Below, one piece after another: positions 27,105-36,900 of a stretch of 43,670 nucleotides of DNA. The stretch comes from an uncultured Desulfomonile sp. Lineage in GTDB: Bacteria > Desulfobacterota > Desulfomonilia > Desulfomonilales > Desulfomonilaceae. The position numbers were made by a program, and so were the translations under genes. Numbering within the stretch: position 1 is the first letter of the stretch; each line of letters begins with the position of its first letter. The DNA lies in NCBI GenBank assembly GCA_903896745.1, contig CAITZA010000001.1, positions 1 through 43,670 of the forward strand, written 5' to 3'. The notes beneath the pieces were generated by a model that searched no databases, had not been told where the DNA came from, and saw only the letters and a program-made list of their open reading frames with translations.

Positions 27105-29366
27105 ATGAAAGAATACAGCATAATTGGAAAAGACGTGCCGAGGACAGACGCTGAGGCCAAGGCAAGAGGCTCAGCCCTATATACCGACGATATACGACTT
27201 CCGGGTATGCTCCATGGACGAATCTTGCGAAGCCCGATAGCGCACGGAATTATCAGGAGCATCGACACCAGCAAAGCCTCAAGGCTTCCCGGGGTCAAAT
27301 GCGTAATCACATCTGACGATACGCCAAAAATCAAATATGGTAACTGGAGACTTTTCCCCGAAACACAGGATGAATATCCGCTTGCGGTTGACAAGGTTCG
27401 TTTCATAGGGGATGAGGTGGCCGCAGTGGCGGCAATTGACCGTGACACAGCAGAAGAGGCGCTCGAACTCATTGAGGTGGAATACGAAGAACTTCCGGGA
27501 ACTTTCGATGTGGAATCCTCCCGCGCTGAGGGAGCTCCGGTAATTCATGATTACTGTCCGTCAAATGTGAGTGTTAACAGGAAGATAAAGTACGGGGACA
27601 TAGAGAAGGGTTTCTCTGAATCAGACTACATCAGGGAAGATACCTTCAGTTTTCAGGCGATAAGCCACGCTTACCTGGAACCTTGCGCGTCCCTTGCGCA
27701 GGTCGATCTTGATGGGCGAATAACGCTGTGGACATCTACGCAAACTCCATACATAGTCCAGTGCCTTCTGGCCTCGACACTGGGCATGCGCGAAAACGAC
27801 ATCAGGATTATCAAGCCTTATGTCGGCGGAGGTTTCGGCGGCAAGATGGAATTGAGGCCCTGGGAATTCTGCGCCGCCCTTATGGCCAAAAAGACGGGAC
27901 GACCCGTGAAATTCACCCTTGGCCGGGAGGAAGAATTTCTCGCTGGAAGACGCAGACATCCCATGAAGATTCATTCCAGGGTTGGTTTCAAAAAGGATGG
28001 GACCCTGGTGGCCAAGGATCTGCGTATTCAACTCGATGGAGGGGCCTACAATGCCATGGGACCTACCGCCACGTTCCTGTGCGGTAACTTTGGCGCCATG
28101 CTTTATCGTTATCCAAATTACAGGTTCCTTGGGGAGCATGTCTACACAAACAAGCCGCCTGCCAGCGCCATGCGCGGTTTTGGGGCCCCTCAATCCCTTT
28201 ACGCTTCTGAAGTTCAGATGAACATAGCGGCTGAGGAGCTTGGTATCGACCCGGTGGACATTCGTTTAAAAAACGCTCAGGTGAGTGGAGACCAGATTCC
28301 TGATGTCGCTACAATATCCAGCTGCGGTTTTTCGGAATCCATAAGGGCAGTTGCGGAAATGAGTGGCTGGTATGAAAAGCGCAAGAGCCTGAAACCCGGA
28401 CAGGGAATCGGTATTGGTTGTTACAGTTTCATTTCCGGTGGGGTGTTCAACTGGTTTAACACCCAGTATCCCTTTTCAGCGGCTGAGGTTCGGGTTTTTT
28501 CGGATGGTACCGCCCACCTCCTTACAATGGCCTCAGACATTGGGCAGGGCTCAGATACTGTGCTAAAGCAGATTCTTGCTGAAGAGCTCGGATTACGGAT
28601 GGAGGATATTCGTATGACTTCAGCCGATACAGCTATGACTCCTCAGGGGGACCTCGGCACATGGGGTAGCAGGGTAACGCTAATGGCCGGGAACGCGGTC
28701 ATCGATGCAGCCAGGAAGATCAAGGAGCAATTGTTCGGCGCCATTTCCGCGAGATTCAACCTGAATGTCATACATCACGTCGAGTGCAAGAACGGCAGGG
28801 TTCAGGCTACGGCTCGACCGGATTACGGCATGAGTTTTGGCGAGGCGGTGGCCATGGTTCAGAAGGCGAACAGGGGAGAGCCACTTTTCGCTCGTGGTTC
28901 CTATACCCCAAGAGGTAAAGGTCTGGTTACACCTGCTTTCGGTTTTGGCGCTCAAATCGCTGAAGTCGAAGTTGACAGGGAGACCGGGCTCGTCAAGGTA
29001 AAGAACATGTGGACAGCGCATGATTGCGGAACGGTTATTAACCCCCGAAGCGTAGAGGGACAGTTGGCCGGGTCAATACAGATGGGACTCGGTTACGCGC
29101 TGTCGGAACAGATGGTCATGGACGGCGGCCGAACGGTTAATGTTGATTTTGCGGACTACAAGATGCCTACGGCCATGGACATGCCCCCAAGTGAGGTTGT
29201 CCACGTTGACACCTATGAACCGGAAGGCCCGATGGGCGCCAAGGAAACCGGCGAAGGGCTGGCGTCACCTACTGCCCCCGCCATCTCCGAGGCCGTCTAT
29301 CACGCAACCGGTTTCAGATGTAAGGATCTGCCAATCACCCCGGAAAAGATTCTGAAGGCAATCTGA
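27105..29366 (+). CDS. Molybdenum hydroxylase molybdopterin-binding large subunit
   Basis: 'GKDVPRTDAEAKARGSALYTDDI', 'KPYVGGGFGGKMELRPWEFCAALMAKKTGRPVKF', 'PPASAMRGFGAPQ', 'SDIGQGSDTVL', 'GPMGAKETGEG'. Confidence 0.95.
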   Translation: MKEYSIIGKDVPRTDAEAKARGSALYTDDIRLPGMLHGRILRSPIAHGIIRSIDTSKASRLPGVKCVITSDDTPKIKYGNWRLFPETQDEYPLAVDKVRFIGDEVAAVAAIDRDTAEEALELIEVEYEELPGTFDVESSRAEGAPVIHDYCPSNVSVNRKIKYGDIEKGFSESDYIREDTFSFQAISHAYLEPCASLAQVDLDGRITLWTSTQTPYIVQCLLASTLGMRENDIRIIKPYVGGGFGGKMELRPWEFCAALMAKKTGRPVKFTLGREEEFLAGRRRHPMKIHSRVGFKKDGTLVAKDLRIQLDGGAYNAMGPTATFLCGNFGAMLYRYPNYRFLGEHVYTNKPPASAMRGFGAPQSLYASEVQMNIAAEELGIDPVDIRLKNAQVSGDQIPDVATISSCGFSESIRAVAEMSGWYEKRKSLKPGQGIGIGCYSFISGGVFNWFNTQYPFSAAEVRVFSDGTAHLLTMASDIGQGSDTVLKQILAEELGLRMEDIRMTSADTAMTPQGDLGTWGSRVTLMAGNAVIDAARKIKEQLFGAISARFNLNVIHHVECKNGRVQATARPDYGMSFGEAVAMVQKANRGEPLFARGSYTPRGKGLVTPAFGFGAQIAEVEVDRETGLVKVKNMWTAHDCGTVINPRSVEGQLAGSIQMGLGYALSEQMVMDGGRTVNVDFADYKMPTAMDMPPSEVVHVDTYEPEGPMGAKETGEGLASPTAPAISEAVYHATGFRCKDLPITPEKILKAI

Positions 29367-29428
29367 AGGAACGGCCGGATTTGTGTCCATTCTCGAAAAC
29401 AGCCACGAAATGTTTAAATGATTTGGCC

Positions 29429-29480
29429 TGTCATTCCGGTGAAAGCGGGAATCCGGAGAATCGCCGGATTCCCTGCCGTG
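29429..29480. repeat. Dispersed repeat copy (TGTCATTCCGGTGAAAGCGGGAATCCGG... type)
   Basis: Related to the GTCATTCCC...GGGAAT repeats at 12.4 and 18.0 kb. Confidence 0.6.
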
Positions 29481-29586
29481 CCCGGAATGAGAACTTAAGG
29501 CCGGGGGCTTACTCGATCCTCTGATAAGATGGAATACTGGATGAAAGATCAGGCGACGTCGCTATAATACAGGCCGTTGTCTTTTT

Positions 29587-30777
29587 TTATGCGTTTACTA
29601 TCTGAATCCGGTCGTCGAAGTTTGTGAGTCTTTCGAGATTATTTTTTCTCACGACAAAACTGTTTTCTATGCCCGCCAATCCTTTTTCCGGAAAGATGAA
29701 TTTGGGTTCGAGGGCTATGACCATGCCTTCTTCGAGAATCTGGGAAGACTTCCTGCCTAGAATCGGGAGTTCGTCGAGTTCAAGCCCTATCCCATGCCCG
29801 ACGAAAGGAACCGGTTGCGGATAACCCATGAAGCCTTCGAGATATCCGGCTTTTTCAGCCATGGCCATGGCCATGTCAAACAGGGATTCGCAAACCACTC
29901 CCGCTTTGCCGTTCTCGATAATGGCCCGCTGAATATCCAGGGCCAGCGAGTGAACCTTCAGGAACTCTTCCGGCGCTTCACCGATAAAAAAGGTGCGAGC
30001 CTGATCAACTATGTAACCTTTGTATGATCCGACGTAATCTATTTGAACCGGTTCGTTTCGTTGCATGATCCTGGTTCCCACACCTTGCGGCATTGAGGCG
30101 TTTGTTCCTGGACCTCCGGTTGGCCCGACGGAGCAACTCGGGACGGCAAGATTCACTCCGGACATGATATGACCATAGAACACCTCATTGTTGAAGCTGC
30201 GAACCCGAACCAGCCCCTGGTGTTCATGTTTTCTCAGAAACGCTTCTACAAGACCGGCAAACTCTATTTCCGACGTTCCGGGTCTCAGGATTTCTCGGGC
30301 GTAAGCAAACATCGAGTCATTGATTTCGGCTGCCTTACGAAGCAGGTCTATCTCGTAGGCTGACTTGACCGCCCGAATATTGCGAATGATGTGCGAAACA
30401 TCCGTCAGATTGGCTTCAGGAAACATTTTTTCATACATCCTGAAGTTATTGACGGGCAGGACATCGAGTTCGAGGCCTATATTTTTCAGTCCGGCGCTTT
30501 TGAACGAACTGACTGTTTCCTTGATGTCGTTAAGGCTTTTGATACCTTGTATGTGTTTGAGTGGTGAATCTTCGACTGCCCGTTCGATACTTTTCCTGAC
30601 CAGAAGACGTGGTTCGTCATCGACGGGGACAAGTAAATGCGCATCTTGGGATGTTCCTGAAAAATAGAACAGATCAGTTTTCTGGATAATGATGGCCATG
30701 TCTATCCGCTGTGAGGACATGGCCAGTTTAAGCGCCGTTAGTCTGGCTTGAATTTCAGATGATGGCGTAGATGTCAT
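29587..30777 (-). CDS. M24 family metallopeptidase / creatinase-fold hydrolase
   Basis: 'VQIDYVGSYKGYIVDQARTFFIG', 'VPFVGHGIGLELDELPIL', 'EEGMVIALEPKFIFPEKGLAGIENSFVV' keep the expected metal-ligand Asp, His and Glu positions. Confidence 0.88.
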   Translation of the reverse strand: MTSTPSSEIQARLTALKLAMSSQRIDMAIIIQKTDLFYFSGTSQDAHLLVPVDDEPRLLVRKSIERAVEDSPLKHIQGIKSLNDIKETVSSFKSAGLKNIGLELDVLPVNNFRMYEKMFPEANLTDVSHIIRNIRAVKSAYEIDLLRKAAEINDSMFAYAREILRPGTSEIEFAGLVEAFLRKHEHQGLVRVRSFNNEVFYGHIMSGVNLAVPSCSVGPTGGPGTNASMPQGVGTRIMQRNEPVQIDYVGSYKGYIVDQARTFFIGEAPEEFLKVHSLALDIQRAIIENGKAGVVCESLFDMAMAMAEKAGYLEGFMGYPQPVPFVGHGIGLELDELPILGRKSSQILEEGMVIALEPKFIFPEKGLAGIENSFVVRKNNLERLTNFDDRIQIVNA

Positions 30778-30854
30778 GTTGAATATTTTCCCGTTATGTG
30801 AGCGGGCCACAGAGTTTGCCAAAATTGGATCAACAGGACCTTGTTTATAAGAAC

Positions 30855-31880
30855 CTAGCTTTGTGGCTCCACTACAACCTTTATGGAAGCCCCTGCCTCC
30901 GCTACCAGTCCAAACCCCTGCTGGGTCTTTTCCAGGGGAAGACGATGGGTGATCATTTCTTCCACATTCATTTTACTGGAAGAAATCAGCTCGATGGCGG
31001 CGAGGATATCCCTGGGGCTGCCAGCGTAAGAGGAGGTCATGGTAATTTCTTTTCTCCACAGGTCGTTAAATGGCATGTTGACATTGATTCCGGGGTCTGT
31101 GGGAGCAAAAAAGAGTATGGCCCCTCCCCTGTCTACGGCCTGAAAAGCCTGCTCAATGGCGGACTTGGCGCCTGTCGCCACTACAACTATTTCGGCCAGC
31201 CTTCCGTCATTGATGTCCTTGAACCTCTCAATCATGTCATTGCCCGCAATGAGTGTATGATCCGCTCCAAAGCGAGAGGCCATTTCGAGACGGCTCTGGT
31301 TGATATCCACAGCCACGACTTTTGCGGCGCCGGCTTGAGCGGCCAGGCGGACATGTAACAATCCCGCCATGCCGGCGCCTACAACCAGAACGCGTCGTCC
31401 AGGCTTCCAGCCTACATGCTGCTGCCCACGATATACACAGGCCAAAGGCTCCACAAATACGGCCTGCTCATAAGTCATTTCAGAAGGAAGCTCATACATG
31501 CCGTTTCTGACATTGATCGACGGAACTCTCAGATATTCCGAGAACCCCCCTGGATCGAAATTTGTCCTTGCAAGGGTATCGCATACCGAGTGATGATCAG
31601 ACAGGCAATACCTGCACATGTTGCATGGCACGTGGTGTGAAACGAAAACACGACTCCCGACCACCCAGTTGTTAACATCTTTGCCCACTTTAACTATTTC
31701 GCCGGCAATCTCATGGCCAAGAACCAGAGGAGCTTTCGGAAGCCGATACCACTCCAGGACATCGCTCCCGCAAATACCGCTGGCCCACACTTTTACCAGA
31801 ACCTCATCAGGCCCTATGATTGGAACCGGTCGCTCTTCGAGCCTGACGTCATGGTTATTGTAATAAACTGCCACTCGCAT
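30855..31880 (-). CDS. Zinc-dependent medium-chain alcohol/polyol dehydrogenase
   Basis: 'VWASGICGSDVLEWYRLPKAPLVLGHEIAGEIVKVG', 'HHVPCNMCRYCLSDHHSVCDTL', 'RVLVVGAGMAGLLHVRLA'. Confidence 0.93.
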   Translation of the reverse strand: MRVAVYYNNHDVRLEERPVPIIGPDEVLVKVWASGICGSDVLEWYRLPKAPLVLGHEIAGEIVKVGKDVNNWVVGSRVFVSHHVPCNMCRYCLSDHHSVCDTLARTNFDPGGFSEYLRVPSINVRNGMYELPSEMTYEQAVFVEPLACVYRGQQHVGWKPGRRVLVVGAGMAGLLHVRLAAQAGAAKVVAVDINQSRLEMASRFGADHTLIAGNDMIERFKDINDGRLAEIVVVATGAKSAIEQAFQAVDRGGAILFFAPTDPGINVNMPFNDLWRKEITMTSSYAGSPRDILAAIELISSSKMNVEEMITHRLPLEKTQQGFGLVAEAGASIKVVVEPQS

Positions 31881-31946
31881 GATCTGTATCACCTGAATAT
31901 AATATGATTAACTGATTGCGTTCCAGCCGTGACATGTCTCAGGCCG

Positions 31947-32828
31947 TTATTTGGAACGCTTCTTTTCATCCTCGTATATTTTGATGGCTTTTTCGGGTTT
32001 TTCATTGAAATGAACAACGGCCTTGACAGCCTTGATCATTCCTACTGGGCAATCTGACTGAAAGATGTTTCTTCCCATATCTACACCGACCGCGCCCTGG
32101 GTCACTGCATTATGCGCCATAATCAAGGCTTCCAATTCGGGCAATTTCTTTCCACCCGCCATGACGATCGGAACCGGGCAGGTTGAGGTTACTCTTTCAA
32201 AATTCTCGCAAAAATAGGTCTTGACTATATTCGCTCCCATTTCAGCGGCTATTCGGGAAGACAGTGAGAGATACCTCGCGTCGCGCGCCATGTCCCTACC
32301 GACCGCAGTCACGGCCAGAACCGGAATTCCTGCGGAGTAACCGGCGTCAATTAGGTCGGCGAAGGCCGAAAGGGTCTGATGCTCATACGGAGCGCCCACA
32401 TATATTGAAAGCGCCATTCCGGAAACATTCAGCCTTATACAGTCATCAATCGCCACATTCCACGTCTCGTTGGACAATTCGCTGAGAACGCTCTGCCCCC
32501 CCGAAACCCGCAATACGATGGGGGCCTGAACGGATGGAGATACGGAAGTCCTTAGAACACCTCTTGTCAACATAAGGCAGTCAGCGTATTGGGCCAAAGG
32601 CGCCAGAGTGTCTTCCATGATTTCCAGACCGGATGTCGGCCCCTGAAAATAACCGTGATCTACAGCCAGCATGACTGTGCGACCGGTTTCGGGCTTTATG
32701 ATCCTGGCCATCCGGTTCTTCATTCCCCAGCCAAGGTGTTCACAACCTTTTAAGTAAAAACGGTCCATCCCTGAGGAAGCGCCTGCGCTTACATTCCGGG
32801 CTTCGATAATTCCGTCGGTATCCGCCAT
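31947..32828 (-). CDS. Class I aldolase of the DhnA/LsrF type
   Basis: 'GRTVMLAVDHGYFQGPTSGLE', 'ADCLMLTRGVLR', 'GANIVKTYFCENFERVTSTCPVPIVMAGGKK', 'GAVGVDMGRNIFQSDCPVGMIKAVKAVVH'. Confidence 0.85.
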   Translation of the reverse strand: MADTDGIIEARNVSAGASSGMDRFYLKGCEHLGWGMKNRMARIIKPETGRTVMLAVDHGYFQGPTSGLEIMEDTLAPLAQYADCLMLTRGVLRTSVSPSVQAPIVLRVSGGQSVLSELSNETWNVAIDDCIRLNVSGMALSIYVGAPYEHQTLSAFADLIDAGYSAGIPVLAVTAVGRDMARDARYLSLSSRIAAEMGANIVKTYFCENFERVTSTCPVPIVMAGGKKLPELEALIMAHNAVTQGAVGVDMGRNIFQSDCPVGMIKAVKAVVHFNEKPEKAIKIYEDEKKRSK

Positions 32829-33217
32829 GGCATTCGTCCTTTTCTTTTTATTAATGCTTAATCTATATCAGTTAGCAGAGCAGGGTGAACATGTCAATCA
32901 GTGCTTGAAGGAAGATTTCGGACGCGGGCTTTTTCCAGGGGGCTAGACCCTTGTTAATTTCCGAACAATAGGGCGTTAATTTGTCTTGACAATTGTAGCG
33001 CCTTGGATTTAGATTTCTGTTAGATTTGACTTGTCTTTCCCTCCCGGCCGATCAGGTTAACGGGCGTGAAGCAAGATATGGATTTTCATGGTATCAACGC
33101 TCGTGCCTCGATTCTTTGCCTCTGCAAACACAATCCGTCCAGGACAACGGGCGAGTTCGCCTTCCAACATGCTCTTGAAATACTATTGAGGGCTATTTCA
33201 TCAAAGGAGTAGAAAAA

Positions 33218-33547
33218 GTGGCCGCTATCAACATTTATGTCGGCAACCTGTCTTTCGACACGAACGAGGATCAACTCAAGGAATTGTTTGAAACTTATGG
33301 ACAGGTGGAATCTGCAACAATCATATCCGACAAGTTCACAGGTCGACCGCGAGGATTTGGTTTTGTGAAAATGCCCGAACGTGAGGACGGTTTACGCGCC
33401 ATTCAGGAACTGGACGCTAGGGATTTCATGGGACGCAGCATAAAGGTGAACGAGGCTCGTCCCCGAACAGATAGGGACAGGGGAGACAGACAGGGTGGCG
33501 GCGGTGGTCGCGGTAAAGGCGGCGGCGGTGGCGGCGGCTGGAGATAG
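33218..33547 (+). CDS. RRM-type RNA-binding protein with Gly-rich C-terminus
   Basis: GTG start after AGGAG; 'NIYVGNLSFDTNEDQLKELFETYG' (RNP2), 'GRPRGFGFVKM' (RNP1), tail 'GDRQGGGGGRGKGGGGGGGWR'. Confidence 0.95.
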   Translation: MAAINIYVGNLSFDTNEDQLKELFETYGQVESATIISDKFTGRPRGFGFVKMPEREDGLRAIQELDARDFMGRSIKVNEARPRTDRDRGDRQGGGGGRGKGGGGGGGWR

Positions 33548-33607
33548 ATCGATAATACGGCGACGGACCTTATTTCGATCGTATTGACACTATACATGAT
33601 TTTAATG

Positions 33608-33641
33608 AAAGGACGCTTGACACGGTTAGGCGTCCTTTTTG
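33608..33641 (+). terminator. Rho-independent terminator downstream of the RRM gene
   Basis: AAAGGACGC-TTGACACGGTTAG-GCGTCCTTTTT stem followed by T-run. Confidence 0.85.
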
Positions 33642-33871
33642 TTTCAGATCTGAAGATAACTCTTTTTCGTAAGGGATTGTATTTTTTAGCTGGTGTAAAC
33701 AAATACAGTACATGATATAAGAAACTGACAATTCTGTTTGCGCCGCTTCCCGGACTCTATGGCGACAAACCGGCTGTGTTTGTGATTATCAGCGGGCCCT
33801 GGCGTTCATTCCTGGCGACTGTTGGTTTTGAACACTTTGATGACAAAAACCTTTTGTGAGGAGAACATATA

Positions 33872-34444
33872 ATGAATGACAGACTTCTCGGCGCGGCTAC
33901 GACTGGAAACATTAGTGAATTGGAGGAACTTATTGCATTGGGCGCTGATGTTAATACTCGGGACGCTTTTGGATGGACACCGCTTATGTGGGCTGCCTCC
34001 ATGGGTTTTCCGGAAGCTGTGGAGATATTGCTCAAGAACGGCGCCACTCCTGACTCTGTGGACCAATATGGGGCCACTGCCCTCATGAAAGCTTCACGGA
34101 GAGGTTTTCATCTTGTAGTGCGAACCCTCCTGAGCAATAACGCTGACCCCAACGCGGAGGACGAATTTGGTTGGACCGCTCTTATGAGAGCTTCCAGGCG
34201 TGGTTACGCTGAGGTGGTGAAGGAACTGGTGGTTAAAGGGGCCAATCTTGAGGAATCCGACCAGTATGGCGCCACGGCGCTTATCATGGCAGCGGCTGAA
34301 GGCCATCTCGATGTTGTCAGGTTACTTATTGAAAGTGGAGCAAACCCTGAGGCTAGGGACCGAAATAGCTGGACAGCCCGCATGTGGGCTGAATCCATGC
34401 GTCATGTGGATGTCATAAAAGCGCTAAAGGATGCCGAAAAATAG
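33872..34444 (+). CDS. Ankyrin repeat protein
   Basis: Repeated 'xxGxTALMxAxxxGxxxVVxxLLxxGAxxxxxD' units. Confidence 0.92.
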   Translation: MNDRLLGAATTGNISELEELIALGADVNTRDAFGWTPLMWAASMGFPEAVEILLKNGATPDSVDQYGATALMKASRRGFHLVVRTLLSNNADPNAEDEFGWTALMRASRRGYAEVVKELVVKGANLEESDQYGATALIMAAAEGHLDVVRLLIESGANPEARDRNSWTARMWAESMRHVDVIKALKDAEK

Positions 34445-34521
34445 GACTATGTTCGGAACCTTGCGCTCGGCAACCTCTCAAATCCTGCTTGTTCCAATTT
34501 GTACGCTACGGAGAGACTATC

Positions 34522-35199
34522 ATGGACGACAAATTGCTTCGGGCTACCAGTGATGGCGATCTGGAGAAGGTCAGGGGCCTTCTTAACAAGGGGGCTGATC
34601 CGAATTCCTCTGACGAATACGGTTATACGCCGCTCATTCTTGCAGCTTCTGAAGGAAGGATAGAGTTCGTATCCGAATTGCTGAGGCGGGGCGCTGATGT
34701 GAACGCCCAAACCCCTTCCCGGTGGACGGCGCTGCTGTGGGCGTCGTCGATGGGGCATCCGGAACTGGTGGATCTTTTACTGGCAAATGGCGCCAATACA
34801 GAGGCCGCCGACCAATACGGCGCGACACCACTCATGAAAGCCTGCCGGCGCGGACATACCGCGGTGGCCAGGCTATTGATGGATCACAAGGCTAATCTCA
34901 ACGCTACGGACGATTATGGATGGACTCCGTTGATGAGGGCTAGCCGGCGCGGTTATGTGGAACTTGCCCGTGAGTTGATAGATCGAGGCGCCAACCTTGA
35001 GGCAAAGGATCAGTATGGGGCTACCGCTTTGATAATCGCCGTTTCAGAGTCTCATCATGAACTGAGTCGATTGTTGATTGAAAAAGGCGCCCTGGTAAAC
35101 GCGGTTGACCGGAATGGCTGGACAGCTCTAAAATGGGCGCTCTCAATGGGTAATAGACAAATGGCCAGGCTACTGGAATCGCATGGCGCAACCCAGTAG
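34522..35199 (+). CDS. Ankyrin repeat protein (paralog of the upstream gene)
   Basis: Same repeat arrangement ('DQYGATPLMKACRRGH', 'DDYGWTPLMRASRRGY') with one additional repeat; ATG at 34522. Confidence 0.92.
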   Translation: MDDKLLRATSDGDLEKVRGLLNKGADPNSSDEYGYTPLILAASEGRIEFVSELLRRGADVNAQTPSRWTALLWASSMGHPELVDLLLANGANTEAADQYGATPLMKACRRGHTAVARLLMDHKANLNATDDYGWTPLMRASRRGYVELARELIDRGANLEAKDQYGATALIIAVSESHHELSRLLIEKGALVNAVDRNGWTALKWALSMGNRQMARLLESHGATQ

Positions 35200-35374
35200 G
35201 CGAGATAGGGCTTCATTTCATCATGGCGCCCTCGCCTTCATGATTGGAACATCGAATTCGATCTGGGCCACTGAGACCGGATTTCCCTATCCAGCCGGAT
35301 GTGGCCCGTATAACAATTGCTGACAAACTGCGCGTCAAGACGCTTTTACCATGACTCTCGTCCCCTTGTGTCCG

Positions 35375-36682
35375 CTATTTGGTCCCGCGTTCATCCAGCA
35401 CACGTTTCGCCTTCCCACTACTCCTTGGAATAGTGTTGTGCGGAAGAATAACGACCGGAGCCTTGATTCCTACTATTTGCCTGATTTTCTCAGATATCTT
35501 CCTTGATAGTTCTTCATGCGGTTCACTCTGTGACTCTTCACAACCGGATTTTAGCTCCGTCTCGACGATGATGGAATCCGAATAACCTTTCTTGCGTAAC
35601 CGAATCTGATAAATCGGCTCAACGCATTCAAAGGTAACCAACGCTGATTCTATTTGTGAGGGAAACACGTTGACTCCACTAATTATCATTACATCGTCAG
35701 TCCGGCCCATGACCTTGTCCATTGTGATCAATGTTCTGCCGCATTCGCATTTCTGTCGGTATATTCGTCCGATGTCACGAGTGCGGTATCTGATTAGTGG
35801 CATGGCCTGTCTCTGGAGAGCGGTCAGGACAAGTTCACCTCTTTCACCTTCGGACAATGGTTCCAGGGTTTCGGGGTCCACTATTTCGGGAAAAACATGA
35901 TCTTCATTAATATGAAGCGCGTAGTTTTCGCAGTTGAAAGCAACCCCTGGCCCCATCATTTCGGTGAGTCCATAGTGCTCGTACGCGCGAAAGCCTCCTC
36001 TGGCCTCTATTTCCGAGCGCATCTCCTCAGTCCAGGGCTCAGCCCCAAAATGCCCGGATTTAAGGGGTAGCTCCCTAAGATCTACACCCATGTTTTGAGC
36101 ACGTTCAAAAATGGTCTGAATGTAAGACGCAGTACAGGTAATCGCTGTTACCCCAAGATCCCTCATGAGGGTTATTTGCCTTTCGGTCATGCCGGTTCCC
36201 GAAGGAACTATCGAACAGCCAATTCTTGTAGCCCCCTGGAGAAAACCCATGCCTCCAGTAAAGAGCCCCATTCCATTAGCGTTCTGAAAGACACTTTCCG
36301 GACGAACCTCCTGCGCCCACAGGGCTCTCGCCATACATTCGGTCCACTGGTTCAGATCGGCTTGTGTGTAAAGGCCAAGAGCGGGCTTGCCCGTAGTTCC
36401 TGATGACGCGTGTATTCTGGCAAGTTCCTTGCGATCCACGCAACTCATACCGTAGGGGTATGTTTCTGTGAGATCCTTTTTTACCGTAAACGGAAATTTC
36501 CCGAGATCGGAAAGGCTTCCCAAGTCATCGGGTCTAATGCCTTGTCTCTCAAATTCGGCCCTGTAAAGCTGGTTCGTGTCATACACATACTGTAACTGGC
36601 TCTTTAGCTTTTGGAGCTGAAAATCTCTCATTCGATTTTCAGGCATCGTCTCAAATCTTTCATCCCAGTATTTTTGGGACAT
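35375..36682 (-). CDS. paaK: Phenylacetate-CoA ligase-like adenylate-forming enzyme
   Basis: 'FPFTVKKDLTETYPYGMSCVDRKELARIHASSGTTGKPALGLYTQADL', 'YEHYGLTEMMGPGVAFNCE', 'RYRTRDIGRIYRQKCECGRTLITMDKVMGRTDDVMIISGVNVFPSQIE'. Confidence 0.9.
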   Translation of the reverse strand: MSQKYWDERFETMPENRMRDFQLQKLKSQLQYVYDTNQLYRAEFERQGIRPDDLGSLSDLGKFPFTVKKDLTETYPYGMSCVDRKELARIHASSGTTGKPALGLYTQADLNQWTECMARALWAQEVRPESVFQNANGMGLFTGGMGFLQGATRIGCSIVPSGTGMTERQITLMRDLGVTAITCTASYIQTIFERAQNMGVDLRELPLKSGHFGAEPWTEEMRSEIEARGGFRAYEHYGLTEMMGPGVAFNCENYALHINEDHVFPEIVDPETLEPLSEGERGELVLTALQRQAMPLIRYRTRDIGRIYRQKCECGRTLITMDKVMGRTDDVMIISGVNVFPSQIESALVTFECVEPIYQIRLRKKGYSDSIIVETELKSGCEESQSEPHEELSRKISEKIRQIVGIKAPVVILPHNTIPRSSGKAKRVLDERGTK

Positions 36683-36900
36683 TACTCCTCCTGAAAGGGC
36701 AATCCGGCCCTGTCTCGTTGATTCAAAAGTCAATATCGTATTTCACTTGGGATGTTATAGTCAACCTGGAAACATCACAGAAGCTGGTGATTGGATGAGG
36801 TGAACACAGGCCGGACTTGATATATGTTGAGCCGCATGGCTCCCGTGGGCGAAAAACCATGCGGCGGTTATCAAATCAATGTTATGCTATGCATGGGACA

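Noticed and set aside
27621-28193. 190-aa minus ORF antisense to the Mo hydroxylase large subunit
   Set aside because: Shadow ORF; sense frame has full family motifs.
27105-29366. Aerobic CO dehydrogenase (coxL) assignment
   Set aside because: Lacks the AYRCSFR active-site loop; has RGFG, as in xanthine/aldehyde-type enzymes.
33495-33545. Short G-rich tandem repeat as a regulatory or CRISPR-like element
   Set aside because: Explained as the codons of the Gly-rich tail of the RRM protein.
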